Source: Tulasnella sp. 424 | Taxonomy: Eukaryota; Basidiomycota; Agaricomycetes; Cantharellales; Tulasnellaceae | DNA length: 64,000 bases | NCBI GenBank assembly: GCA_019633425.1 | Contig: WSUB01000004.1 | Location: 558,001-622,000, forward strand | Direction: 5' to 3' | Shown: positions 43,244 to 55,400 of the stretch, piece after piece | How positions within the stretch are numbered: position 1 is the first letter of the stretch | Layout: every line of letters begins with the position of its first letter | Notes under the pieces: model-generated | The model's database searches: none | What the model saw: only the letters and a program-made list of their open reading frames with translations | Told to the model about the DNA's origin: nothing | Made by a program: the position numbers and the translations under genes

Positions 43244-46200
43244 ATGGTGGACATTCTTAGTCTCTCTCTACTTGGGTTTTCAAGAATGCTGACTTTAATT
43301 CCACCACCCAGTTGAACCTGCTCCGCAAAAGCTGGCGCCCGCCGCAGCAATCAGACCCGAGCTCCTCAAATGCAGCAATTTCTTCAGAAGAGCAGAGTTC
43401 GCCCGCTTTGGACGCTCGGAAGAGAAGTATTAGCCCCGACACGGACAATCCCGGTCAAGCTGCGAAACGAGCAAAACTCGACCATTCCCCCGGCGGTACA
43501 AGCAACCAAGACTTGAATTCAAGTGAAGAAGATCCGATGCATCAATTTACCATTCCAGTTTTCCGGTTTGAGGCACATCAAGCATCCACAACGCCGGTGG
43601 CGAGTGCCGATGTTTCCAGTGCCATCGTGCAGTCAGCGATCGAGCGGAACTGTGCGTTTGTTGCTCAATGGTTTAGTTTCATCACTATTAACGTCTTTTT
43701 TTAGTGATTTTGGCTATTGAGGACGCCCAACCTCGTGAGTTCGCTGCACTTGATGGCCCACCCGCCGTACTCAGGCGCCATCCTTCTAATGCAGCCATGG
43801 AGATATATATATCAACGTTACAAAGCTCAAAAATAAGGTCGACGTCTCGCAATCTGAACCAGGTTTCCCTTGTCGTCACAGCGGATACGGGTCATGCCAC
43901 GACGCAGGCCCGTCTGATATCCATTGCTTCGAAATCCGTTGGGTTTCGTACCCCCATAACCTTACAAACTCTGACAAATCTCCCAGGAGATGAATACAGC
44001 CTGCGACAAGAACTCGACAAGGCTATGCAGAGGGATGTGGTATTTTTGTCGCCCGTAGTGAGTACTCCTAATCGCATCATATAGTCCAGGTCGTAACCAG
44101 CACGAATACAGGTACTGGAAAATTTGCTTTCCAGTAACCTACTCTCCCTGGCTCAGGTTGGGCATTTGGTTATTCTGGACGACGTTAATGACATGAGAGA
44201 AGATCACGTCTTGGCCAAGTCACTCCGTCAACACTATAATCTGGTCGACGAAGCCGAACGACCTCACCTCCTGTCATTTCTCGTTGGACGCTCTTCAGTC
44301 AATTACGGCAGCAAACTATTTCTTGTCGAAGAACTTCTGTTCTCCAGAGTATACGGTTTGCCCGAAGCCGCAAGGAATGCTCAGATCGCGCAGCTTGCTA
44401 AGCCCGACGATATCTTCGCCCTATACGATGCCGAGATTACTACCAACATATCTCCCCTGATAGTCGCTTTACAAAAGGTTGACCGTCACGGAACACACTT
44501 GACGAAGGAGTTCGCAGCGTCCAGACATTTGTAAGCGTCGTGGCCTTTGTTCAAGAACAACTGCTGAGTTCCATTTAGGCGAAAGGATCTCGGGCAGGCA
44601 GGCGTAGAGCTTTTCTGGAAGCACTACTTGCAAGACGTTATCGAGCCAGCTCTCCCCGCTAATATCAGACCCGGCAAGAAGATGACAAAGGTTCTAAATC
44701 GCCCTCCCCATCTCCCGCCTTTGGATGTGCTATCAAATGTCCAGAAGACGATCAAAGACCGGGAACAACTGAAAATCGACATGGACAAATCCTCGCGGAG
44801 CTTTAACGCCACTCCCAAGTTCTTAAAGCTTTGCCAGGTTTTGGCACCCTTTGAAGTGGAAGGTGATGCTTTCAGGGGTATCATATTAGGTAATTGTCCT
44901 CCATCTATTGCCCTTGACTGGCAGCTAAGATTGTTCTGGTTAGTGGAAAGGAATGTAACTGCAAACATCCTCGCTTTGATGCTCCAGCTCAGCAACCTCA
45001 ACTTCCTTCGGATTAAATCTATTATATCTACCGGATCTAACAATGACCCAGCAGACACCGAAAATACTCGTAATGTTGGTCATGCGCCATCCAAGGCAAT
45101 TTTGCCAAGTTCGCTGACCAATCTCGAATTTTTAGAGTACAATATTGGAGGATTTCCGAAACGGCACAGTCAATTTGCTCGTGACCACTTCCATTGGCGA
45201 AGATCTACTGGAATTGTCTCCGGCCACCTGTGTCGTACGGTAAGTATTGTTATGGCTTATATTCCGGGTCATTGTTCATATTATTCCACCCTTAGTTGGG
45301 ACGTTCCACGAAACTTCATCTCCTATTGCCATTCGAAAGCGAAGGCCCACCCCAAACGTAGCCGTTTCATCATGCTATTCGAGAAGGGAAATGACAGGCA
45401 TCGAAGGATCGCCTATTCCCTCAGAAAGATCCCACCCGCTTGGAGAGAGTGGATCAAGCATTTAGATGGCGAGCTTCGATACGCTCCCCCTGGTGACATA
45501 CTCAACGCGGAGGCCTTCAATCCTGCAGATCGGTCTGAATTCGATGAAACGTCTAGGGACTCTGAGGGAATCATCGATGGGGTCACAGGATCGAGGCTTA
45601 CCCCAAACCACGCATTAGAGGCAATGTATAACTTTTCCTCTGCCTCTATGAAGGGTATCCAAGACACTCTTATGGCACGGCCCCTGTTAGAGTGTCGACG
45701 CTCGGAGAGCGATGATTCACTCTTCTCGTACGCTATTAAACTATCGCGCACACCGTTGGGTACCGTCTTTGGTCCGTGGTGTCGCTTTAGGGCAGACGCT
45801 CGATATCTGGCGTGTTATGAAGCCTGCAGGGAGCTTCATCGTCTGCGCTTGCTCGACTCATCCTTCTTCCCTCCACCACCCCCGTTATGTCCCACGAAGG
45901 TGACGGGCGCATTGGACGGACCAGACAAGCCAGGAGCCGATACCGGTCCTCCTTCTATTCAACACTACGTTTTTGGGAAACGCCGGGTTGAATTTTGGGA
46001 ACGATCTCTATCGTCGTGCGTTGGCAACCGGTTCTACCCCACTGTTATTACACTTGTTGACGACGCACCATCCGGATCCCATCCCATGTGGTCTGGTCCC
46101 TTTCGGCCCATCTGTATTCTGACTCGCAATCCATTGCCCGAGCTCCCTCCCTTCCAACTACGCTTCATGGACGGGAGCCGTACTGTGCATCTCAAACGAT

Positions 46201-49084
46201 GCGCGGCGTTGGATCTCAACCACTCAGAGGTCCAACAGATCCATCATTTCTCAGCCGAGTTCTGCAAGGTCATCACTGCGCGGAACCTGGTCTTGGCCTG
46301 GGACCGGAACCCCTGCGTTTTCGTGCCACTCGTGTCGTGGTGGAACCCTAAACATCCTCCCCAGGATACTCCATGGCCGTTTCCCTCCATCTCACGACAC
46401 ATTGCGTGGCCTGACATCCGCCGAGTGGCTAGAATGGACGATCCAAACCTCGAACTCAAGGGGAAGTCGATTAGTGAATGGCAGAAACTACTCACCGACG
46501 CGGTGTTCCAGGAGCAGCGAGGTTTAAGCTCGACCTTGTATCTTGGCATTCGGCTGCGATCAGATCTAAATCCCCGCTCAAAAATTCCCGGCCAGAATGT
46601 AAGCCTCGGCATTAGATCCGATTGGAGCAAGGCCTGATTTCTTTCCAGGTTGAAGCAGACTACGACAACCTGTTGGAATGCCATCGCGCTCTCTGGCAGA
46701 ATTTCCCGGGCGTCACGGACGAGAACCAACCGCTTATCGAGACCTTTCCCTTACCAAGAAATATCAACCTGTTCCAGAAGGGCCTCCCGGGGAGTGCCAC
46801 TATGGTTACGGAGTTGCGGCATTGTGAGCATCGCCACTTCTTTGCCCTAACACTACGCTAAAACCTCTTCGAAGACTGCATCCCGGAGTTAACCAGGATG
46901 TATCCCTTCTCTGGGAGGTAAGCCTTCCCCTGCACGTTCGCTGACCCCTAGGTCTAATTCTGATATCTTTTCAGCATTCTGAGGACGGGACTCACTTGCC
47001 CGTCAATCATGTGGCGTATAAACGACCTGTTACTGTCCAAGGAGCTGAACGCTGTTGCTTTCCAAAACCAAATAAATGATTCACTGCTACTGCAAGCGCT
47101 CACGCCTAATTCTGCCCTTATGGAGCATAACTATCAGCGACTAGAGTTCTTCGGTGCGCCGCAGTCCATTTGTAACGTGTTCTCATCATTTCTAATAAAG
47201 GCGTTTAGGCGACTCATTCTTAAAGCACATGTCAAGTATATATGTAATTGTTCTCGACCCCGAGGCGCAGGAGGAGCAGCTACACCTTCGAAGGGCAGGC
47301 ATTGTGCAGAACAGCACACTTCAACACGCAGCAACGACTTTCGGATTGCCCGAGTACATTCTGTCTCGTGCTTTCTCTTCGAAGCATTGGGCTCCTCCAG
47401 GTCATTTGATCAAGTCTCGCCGTCACAGTGAAGGTCCCAGCCCAAGCACCTTCGACTCCGAGGCTGAGCAGCCAACCGCTCCTGGCGATTTAGCCCACGC
47501 CAAAGCCAAGATTGTCGAAGTGGAGCCATTAGATATGGGGTCAGCGGAAGATCCTCACGCAGGATTGATGGACGAGGACGACCAGACATACAGCGACCTC
47601 TCCCCGAACGCTCGAAATGCCCATTGGCTGGCACCAAAGGTGTGTTTCGATCGATTGGCCGCCGAGTTCCACTGTTGACATCGAATTTCCTGCAGCGCGT
47701 CGCAGATGTTGTCGAATCGGTGACAGGAGCCGCGTACCTCACCGGAGGGGACGAAATGGCTTTGATGGTGTGCAAAGTGATTGGGTTACCTATTCCGAAC
47801 GTTAGCAGGTGGAGCGATTTCGCTCGGAAGGTTACAATTCCCTCCCCAAACGAGGCCTACCCTATCAAGCAAGAGCACGTCGATGAGATTGAACGTACGA
47901 TAGGATTCAAGTTCTCGAGGCCGGAATTACTTCAACTGGCATTGGTGAGGGTCGACAACCGACATCGTGCGTTCGAATCTTCTGACGTGACCGGGGGGCA
48001 GACTCATAAAAGCGCAACTGCATCTCACACAGAAACTTACGAACGCTTCGAGTTCCTCGGAGACGCTGTCTTGGACTTTTGTACGTTCAACGGAAAGGGA
48101 TTTACTTGGTCGGGTCCGCTTACAGGGTCCACACCCCTTCAGTAACCGTGCAGTACCTGTACGACAGGTACCCGGATCTAGGTCCCGGCAAGCTTACTGC
48201 ATTGAAAGTAGGTTCACATCTAACCCTGGTTCTCGGCAGACTACTTACTTGGCACCTTAGAGTAGTTTGGTTTCGCTAGGGCCCTTGAGCGCGATCTGCG
48301 TCGAAAGCGGCTTGGCAAAACACCTCATTTACGGATCCGCTGATCTGCGACGCAAGATCGACGCGTTCGAGGCGGCTCTAAGCGCAACACGGGTCGTGGC
48401 CGAACAAAGAGCAAACCAGAGCGGGGAGCCACCGAAAGAGTATTGGAACGGTCTTTCGACGCCAAAGGTGTGTGCAAGGGGCGCCAATCAAATTAAAGAC
48501 GTCTCTGATGCTGATCTCCATTCAAAGGAACTGTCGGATCTGGTCGAAGCACTCTTGGGCGCTCTTCTGATGTCCGAAGACTTTGATTCCCGTGGAGCCC
48601 GTGCCATGTTCAACAATGTTCTAAAGCCTTTCTTTGATCGCTACAGCCGACCAGATAGCACTGGAGAGCATCCGGCGAATGCTTTGTCCGTCGTGTTTCA
48701 AAAGAGGAAATGCGAAAGCTTTAGAAACTCCCTTCAGGAGAACATCGCAAGAGGGGTTAAGTCGTATACGCGAAGTGGTACGCATCTCTTTGGGTTCTTT
48801 GGACGCCGACAACAGCGTTGTGACCCGATTTGTGTTTTGCAGTCATCATCCACGACGTCGTTCTAGTCGAGTTGTCAGGACCTGACGCTGCAACGACTTC
48901 ATTTACAACAGCCCAGATGGCCCTTGATGCTTTGGAGGGCGACCCAGACTTCCTTTCGCTCTGCGATTGTGCGGAAAGGATTGCCGAGAGGAGGCAGACC
49001 GCACAAGCCAACAAATACGGAAGGCGAAACATGGCGCGCATGGTTGAGGAGCAGGACGTTGCTGAGGTGGACTCCTTGATATGA
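43244..49084 (+). CDS. Dicer-like RNase III with degenerate helicase domain
   Basis: Roughly 1600 residues in about 16 exons. Both RNase III domains look catalytic: IIIa has YQRLEFFGDSFLK (47129-47220) and ADVVESVTGAAYL; IIIb has YERFEFLGDAVLDF (48038-48086) and SDLVEALLGALL. Before them lie the Dicer dimerisation domain (YAIKLSRTPLGTVFGPWCRF, ACRELHRLRLLDSSFFP) and a recognisable but decayed helicase: no GKT Walker A, motif II reads VILDDVND (44169-44192), FRGIILVERNVTANILALML and ILEDFRNGTVNLLVTTSIGE match the C-lobe, and motif VI reads SYCHSKAKAH instead of SYIQSRGRAR. It should make small RNAs for silencing, without ATP-driven processivity. The 5' end is uncertain: the frame is open from 43261, the first in-frame ATG is 43537, and the ATG at 43244 fits only if an intron follows it directly. 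A dsRNA-binding-like C-terminus ends at 49084. Confidence 0.85.
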
Positions 49085-49780
49085 AAGGAGGACGTCGTCG
49101 AAATTGTTTCACGACGACCAGGACACGAGTTGTAGACGTAATAACATCGTTGTTTTAATCGGTATCCCTACGCAACAAATACGTAAAGCATCATGGCCCG
49201 ACACCCCCCGTGCGCGCACACGTGGATACGCACAGAGGGGGCATGGCAAATATTGGAGTTTGGACGAGAGGGAGGAGATCGATCGATCCTTGAGACCAGA
49301 TGATGGGTTGATGGAATGATGATGGATATTCGAAGAGAGACTTTGTGTTGTTCTTACTGACACAGTAGGTATTTGAGCGAACGAGGCAAAAGAAAAGAGA
49401 AAGAAGAAGGAAAAAGAGAAGTACATGAGAGAGTTCGAATTCATGTTCGCCGGGAACCCAAAGGTGGCTTGAGATAGAGATGAGAGCGGGAAGGGAAAAA
49501 ACGTCCATGCAGCATGGCGACATAAAACATCAACGGTCATGGTGGAGAGGGAGGAAAAGGTGAGAAAAGAGGACAGAAGAAAGGAGGAAACGGGCTTGCA
49601 TGACCCAATAAAGACTTGTTGTCGAGCAATAGAAATGATAAACAAGGGAGAGAGAGAGAGAAAGAGGAAGAGAGAACCAGCAGAAAGCCCAAAGGTGGGT
49701 ACCAAAGCGACGACCTGTTAAAAACCAGAAACTAACCAACCAAACCGAATTCAAGTTTAACCCTCAAAGGCGAAAACGTT
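49085..49780. other. Convergent intergenic region, purine-rich (696 bp)
   Basis: Long G/A-rich tracts on the plus strand between 49260 and 49690, including gagagagagagag near 49649. Lies between the 3' ends of Dicer and the coiled-coil gene. No gene on either strand is convincing. Confidence 0.5.
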
Positions 49781-52435
49781 TCAAGGTGGACTCCGACCAG
49801 GCGTCCGACCATCGTGGCCAGACGACGATGGGTGAGGATAAGGATCGCTCCTCCTCGGTTTCTTACGCCTCGCAGCCTCTTCAGGATCTCCATCCACAAG
49901 CGAATTGACGTCCATCTGCTCCCTTCCTCTTCTCCGAGACGGAGTCTGAAGCGGTGGAGGGGACGACGAATGCGCCGACATCAACGGGGGAGGCAACTGC
50001 CCCGACGGTGGTGGCAGGACCGATGGCAGCTGATGATGAAGGCCAGGGCTTCTCCAAGTGCTAGAAGCTGGCGACGGGAGGCCAGGCTGTAAAGGTGGCA
50101 AGGTTCGTCCCATCGAAGAGGGTGCTAGATTGGGCGGCGGCGGGGCGAAATTGTGGTGTTGCATCGATAGCGGCGGTGGCGGCTGGGCATGAGGATATCG
50201 TGCATGATGATGGTGATGTTGCTGTTGGTCCCGATCGCGGGGGGAGGAAGGCGGTGGCGGATATGGCGAATGGATTGGCGGACCTGGCGGAGGGTACTGA
50301 CGGGGAGAATGAGCGTAGGTCGATTGTGACGAAGGGTAATGGTATGGCGAAGATGAGGAAGGCTGAAGAGCGGGAGGGGATCGTGGATGCGTAGACGAAG
50401 CAGCGGCGGTGGATGAGGTCGTCGTTGTGGGGCTTATTGCCGACGGGTGGCCAGCTAACTAGGACGAATGCCAGGTCAGTGAAACTGTTCGCCCTATTGA
50501 TTGGGGAAGGGGAAATCGAGGGGTTGGGCGTCAAGGGTTTGGCAGCTACACAACCATAATCATAAGGAAAGCAAAATGGAAATCGGGAGAAGGCCAGAAC
50601 CCCCAGAAGGAAAAAACACTAGAACACAGCTTCTCCTCCCCCAAAAATTGTCCGCCAAGGTTCGGAAGCAATGGGGTCTGTCAAAAAACCCACGGCAAGA
50701 TCGGGGGTTTCGCGAAAGAGCGAAAATGCCGCGGCCCAAAATGTATATACAATGTATACTTCTTCAGGGTGAGGCCAATTGGCAGATGTCACCGAAACTA
50801 CGCCGAGTTCAGGCGAAGGTGCGTCCACATCGGACAGACTCACCGAGGGCGGAGCGAGAGAGAGGGGGAGGAAGAGAGGAGGGAGAAGAGAGAGAGACAT
50901 AAAGTGCGGAGGAGAAGGAAGGAAAGCGACTGGTGGGTTCAATGAGACGAGTGACGCACCTGGCTCTCAAGTTCGAAGATCCTTCTTTCCGCCATCTGAC
51001 GCGCTTCTTCTGCGCGCGTAGCTCGCTCTTCCAGAACTGCAAAGTCGAGAGATATCGGATAGGGGGAGCAGAAAAAAGTTTTTCCCAGAGCCGAAATGTG
51101 GACGTTGTGAGTTTATCGCGAGCGAAGGCCATCGATTGGGAAGGACCCGCAGGAAAGGACGAGAGAAGAAAAAGGTTCGGTCAGTATCCCGTCGTACAAG
51201 GCCGAAGACGAGAAAGAAGAACAAAGCAAAAAAGCAATAAAAGCAGGGCTAGAACCCGAAACCAAAGCCGAAATTGGTGTGGGAGTCGTGGGGGTCGATG
51301 AGTGAGAGGTAGAGTGTGCATCGACAGGGTAAGTGGCGGGAAAAGGAAACCAACCGAACGAGGGGTCGAGGCACGATGCATAAGGGAAGGTGAAAAAAAC
51401 AACCACCACGAGAAAGGGGAAGGGGAGGGGGGCGAAAAAGCAATAGAGCGAAGCGAAGCGGCGGGGGTTTACTCACCTTTCTGCGAGAGCGTAAACATAT
51501 CGCTCGTCAGACGTTCCCTCAGAACGGACTGCTCGACGAGTTGGGGTGGATAGACGGGTTGACGGTGGTGGAGCTCCTTGCCAGACGCGTCTCTTTCAAC
51601 GCCTCGGACAGACCTAGCTGCGGTCGTGGTGGTCGAGACACCACTTATGCTGCTCTTCTTCCTCTTCTCCAGAGGACCCAAGGGATCACCGGGTCTCGCC
51701 ACCGCACTCGGTAATGGTGGAGAAGGAGGAGGAGCCTGCCCACTCAACCTCTCGATCTCCTTCTTGGCACGTTCGTACCTCTCCTTCAGCTCCTCCAAAT
51801 CGCCCAAGACGGCGGAATACTTGGCTTCCAAATTCGCTCGAGCTGCTTTATGCTCTTCGTGTCTTTTCGCGAATTTGGCGTTGGCGTCCGCCCAAGCGGC
51901 GCGCTGCCTCTCCATGTCGTCTCGCCAGTGGGTGAACGCGACGTTGGCGTCGACGAATTGCTGGTGCTTGTGCTCGAGCGTTTGGTACGCGAGACGACCT
52001 TGTTCGAGAGCTTGGATGGCTTCGTTGTAGGTTTTTTGGAGGGAGGAGAGCTGGGTTCGGAGGGAGGCGACGTCTTCGGTGTTGTTGGCGGGGGAGGATG
52101 CGGAAGCTGACGGCGCGTCTGGGGCGGCGGCGGAAGCGGGAGGAGTGGCTGCTGGGTTCCCGTTGGACGTGGAGGAACCTGGTGCATTGGTGGAATGGAC
52201 TTCCTGGAGGGTGCGCCGAATAATGTCTTCAATGGCGGCTGCATCTGCCGCACTGCAAAGTAAAGAAAAACGATTGGGGAAATTTTAAACACCCGATTAG
52301 CACAACCCGTAAAGCGACTATGGAGGAGAAACGAGAGTATACGGACACTGCGTTGGCAGGAGATTTGTTATTTCGACCAGAGCCAGAAGGCGCGTCGGGC
52401 GCAGGAACACGTCTGAGCCTGTAATCGTCTGGCAT
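49781..52435 (-). CDS. Coiled-coil, proline/histidine-rich nuclear-type protein
   Basis: Four exons, about 550 residues, start ATG at 52435 (MPDDYRLRRVPAPDAPSGSG). Exon 2 begins ADAAAIEDIIRRTLQEVHS, passes an Ala/Pro/Ser stretch, then a long coiled coil (SLRTQLSSLQKTYNEAIQAL, HWRDDMERQRAAWADANAKF, VLGDLEELKERYERAKKEIE), and ends VLRERLTSDMFTLSQK. After an unusually long intron (~430 nt) a 79-nt exon continues the helix (LEERATRAEEARQMAERRIF), and a second long intron (~490 nt) leads to the last exon, rich in Pro/Ser/His with a run of His and a basic cluster RRKKPRRSD near the end. No known domain is recognised; scaffold or transcription-related function is guesswork. The long introns contrast with the 55-65 nt norm of the window. 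Confidence 0.72.
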
Positions 52436-55400
52436 CGTTTCGGGCTAATTTTCTTGGTTTGAGCTGGTCGTTATATGGACGGAGAGGAGTGAGAGGAGGG
52501 AGGCGGAAAGCGCTACGGTCGCGCGCTGGCGAGAGAGAGAGAGGGAGCGGGGGGGAAGGGAAGGGGGGGGAGGGATCGTTTGGAGAGATTCGCGGGAGAC
52601 GAGACGGCTTGAATTTGAATCCTGCGAGAAATCACAACCGGCGTTCAACCACCCACAACAGGGTACCGCGCAATCCCTCTCATCCCCCCCAACCAAAACA
52701 ACGCACCAGGGGTTAGAGGACCACTCTCTTCATGATGTTTTCATTTTCCTGTTTTCTAATTTGTTATTCTCTTATCCCCCTGTCAAACTATTACTGATAT
52801 GGACAGCAGCAGTGCGTCATTCCCGACTTCTCTTATACGGACCACACCAACTTCTCTCTATCCTATCCCTCTCAAACGACATCCCATCGCGACTCTGACA
52901 CCGGCGGAGAACACTCTTCCTTACCGAAAGGCCGTCGTCATCCCGTTCGAGACCTTTTTCACGCTCCGCTCCACTGGCGTACCTTGTGGCTCTCGCGCCA
53001 AAACTTAACCCGACCACATCAATCTATCCAATTTATCTCCCAGATTCCGATTCTGTTTTGTTCGTTGTCGTCATCGTATCTAACCTCGACCTTTCTACAA
53101 GGGGGAACCCAACCCAACCCCTCCCCTCCCCACTCCGGTGAATACATCCGAGTTCTCCGTTGATAATAATAATGTGTGTGTGTGTGTCCATAAGCTTCCG
53201 AAGCGCCGAATTCCGTCAGACTGAGTGATGAGCAAGGGGTGCGATTCCCTTAATGCTTCGCAACCTCCGTCCGACCGAGCGAAGGAAAGGATCTCACAAT
53301 CTCGGATCTCCGGGGTAACTTTACTGAATCTACAGATTCGGGTCCCCTCCCCCTTGTGCCCTGTCTTCTTCGCGTATACAAGTCAAAACCTCCCACAACA
53401 CACCGATTTCCGCCTGTAATTGAAAAAAGCTATCGGGGGAAGAGGAGGCAAGGGAAGGGAAGGGGAAAGAGGGGAGGGGGCACGGGCCAAAAACCCACGG
53501 GCTTAAGCGGTAAGATTTACCTTTTGGGGTAAGATGGCTCACTGAATATGGGCTCTTCTCGCCCTGAATCGCAAGAAGCCGTCAGGTGCTTTTTGTGAGT
53601 TCATCAAAAAAAGAGTACAACCATGGATGGTCGGACGATGTCATGTTCTCCGTTGGTCCGCCGTTTCAGAACCCGCTTTCTCCGTCCCTCCATGGTCTTT
53701 CCTTCCTTCCTCGTCGCGACCAGACCTTCATGGATCGGCTGTACCAGCTCCGCTTCGGTCGCTCCTCCTCGGTATGTACATAGCCCGCCAGACACAATCG
53801 CCATCACCACCGTCGTCATCCTTACCCACCGAGCCTTTTCATTTGCTTAGCAAAGTATCAACCTTTTCCATGCGCGCCCCGATTTCATTTCATCTAAGTT
53901 ATCGCCCCCCTCTTCTCTTCTAATGCTAGAACCAACCTACAACGCTAGTCGCGGCCCTCTGATAATATGGCCATCTCCGTCATCCATCAACCCTTTCCAG
54001 GTTCTTACTTCTTACCGCTCCGCTCACTGGCTAGCTAGCTAAAGGACTCACACAACCACTATAACCCAATCCCTCTCCACCCGCCGCTCCCCTTCCAGCT
54101 CTTCCCTAGATAGGCAATTCCCAACCAGCGGACGGTCTCCCGGCACGCATGCACAGCGTACGCATTTCCGAGGGAAGCCACACAAACTGTTTCCCAATTG
54201 CAATATGTATAACATCACATTCATCAAAAAAGGAAGATAGGAGCGGAGAGAGAAGAAGCCACTGTAGCTTTTTTTCTCTCTACGTGCCCCTTGCAATAAC
54301 GGCTTTCTTTAGCGAAATGACGAGAAAAAGAACAATGGCATCGTTCTCCGCGTGAGTGTGTGGCGTTCCACGATAATCATTGATTTACCCCCGCCGTGCC
54401 TTCGCCGATCTCCGCTCTCCGAGATACTTCCCTTCACACCCACTTGGGCACAGGCCCTCACTCCAACGCTCTCGAACCTCTGAGTAATTGCCACGCGAAT
54501 TGCCCAATTTTTTCTTGGAGCCTTCGGAAATCGCCCAATGGCTTCCCGCAAGCCAATCGATACGTGAACGCCAAGAATCTTGGGTGCAGCCACTTTCACG
54601 ATATTAAAGTGCCACGGGTATGACGTGACGCGCCAAAAACGTTTCCGTTGTCGATCGATCAAACAAACAAACTTTGTCCGCATCTTTTTCTTTCGCGCGC
54701 AAGGAAAAAAAGAACAACCCACCTTCCCGAATTTGATGATGGGAAAAGTACCCCGCCGACCGACCCAAATGAAGGAACTCTACTGCCCCGTCGTGCCGAA
54801 GAGAAGGAAGGAGAAGGGAAAATTGGTATAACGCGCGCGGCAATCATGCATCAAAGAAACGATTCCGTTAGTCTTTCAACGCTGCTCCGTACCAATAGTC
54901 TCCGTCCTCTTGTCTTTTCATTCCAGTCTTCGGTGGACAACAAGCTAGAGGCTGCAACCCTTCCCCGGGTCCCTGAAATAGGGATTCTAAAAAGCCTCCT
55001 ATACACGTCTACGGGTTTCCGGTACCACAACACACCCGGCTTGTCCAATCGCGTTTGCAAGCTTGGGCTGCGAGGAGGATATCCGATCGGGCGGCGCGAA
55101 ATGATCCATTGATGGGAGGGCGCGGCGTTATTTCCTATCCTGGCCAAACACAGCGAGGGGAGAAGGGAAGAGAAATCAAAAAGAAAGGCAAAAAAAGAAA
55201 ACGCGTTCTTCTTTCCTGCCTATTCCAGAAAGCGCATAGTTCCAGACCCTCGACGGGCTATGTGAAAGCTAAGCTCTTAGCTGCATGTATCGATGGGGAA
55301 CGAGACCTGGGAAAAAAACGGGGACCCGGGAACGGCGTGTGCCGATGCCAGTTGGGTCTTCCGGAAACTTGCGTGCGTTAACGGTTTAGTTAGTGCTTTT

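Noticed and set aside
44628..46637. Uninterrupted 669-codon reading of the Dicer middle region
   Set aside because: The ORF runs through three introns; conserved helicase C-lobe sequence (ILEDFRNGTVNLLVTTSIGE, CVVRWDVPRNFISY) appears only when introns near 44890, 45075 and 45240 are removed and the frame changes.
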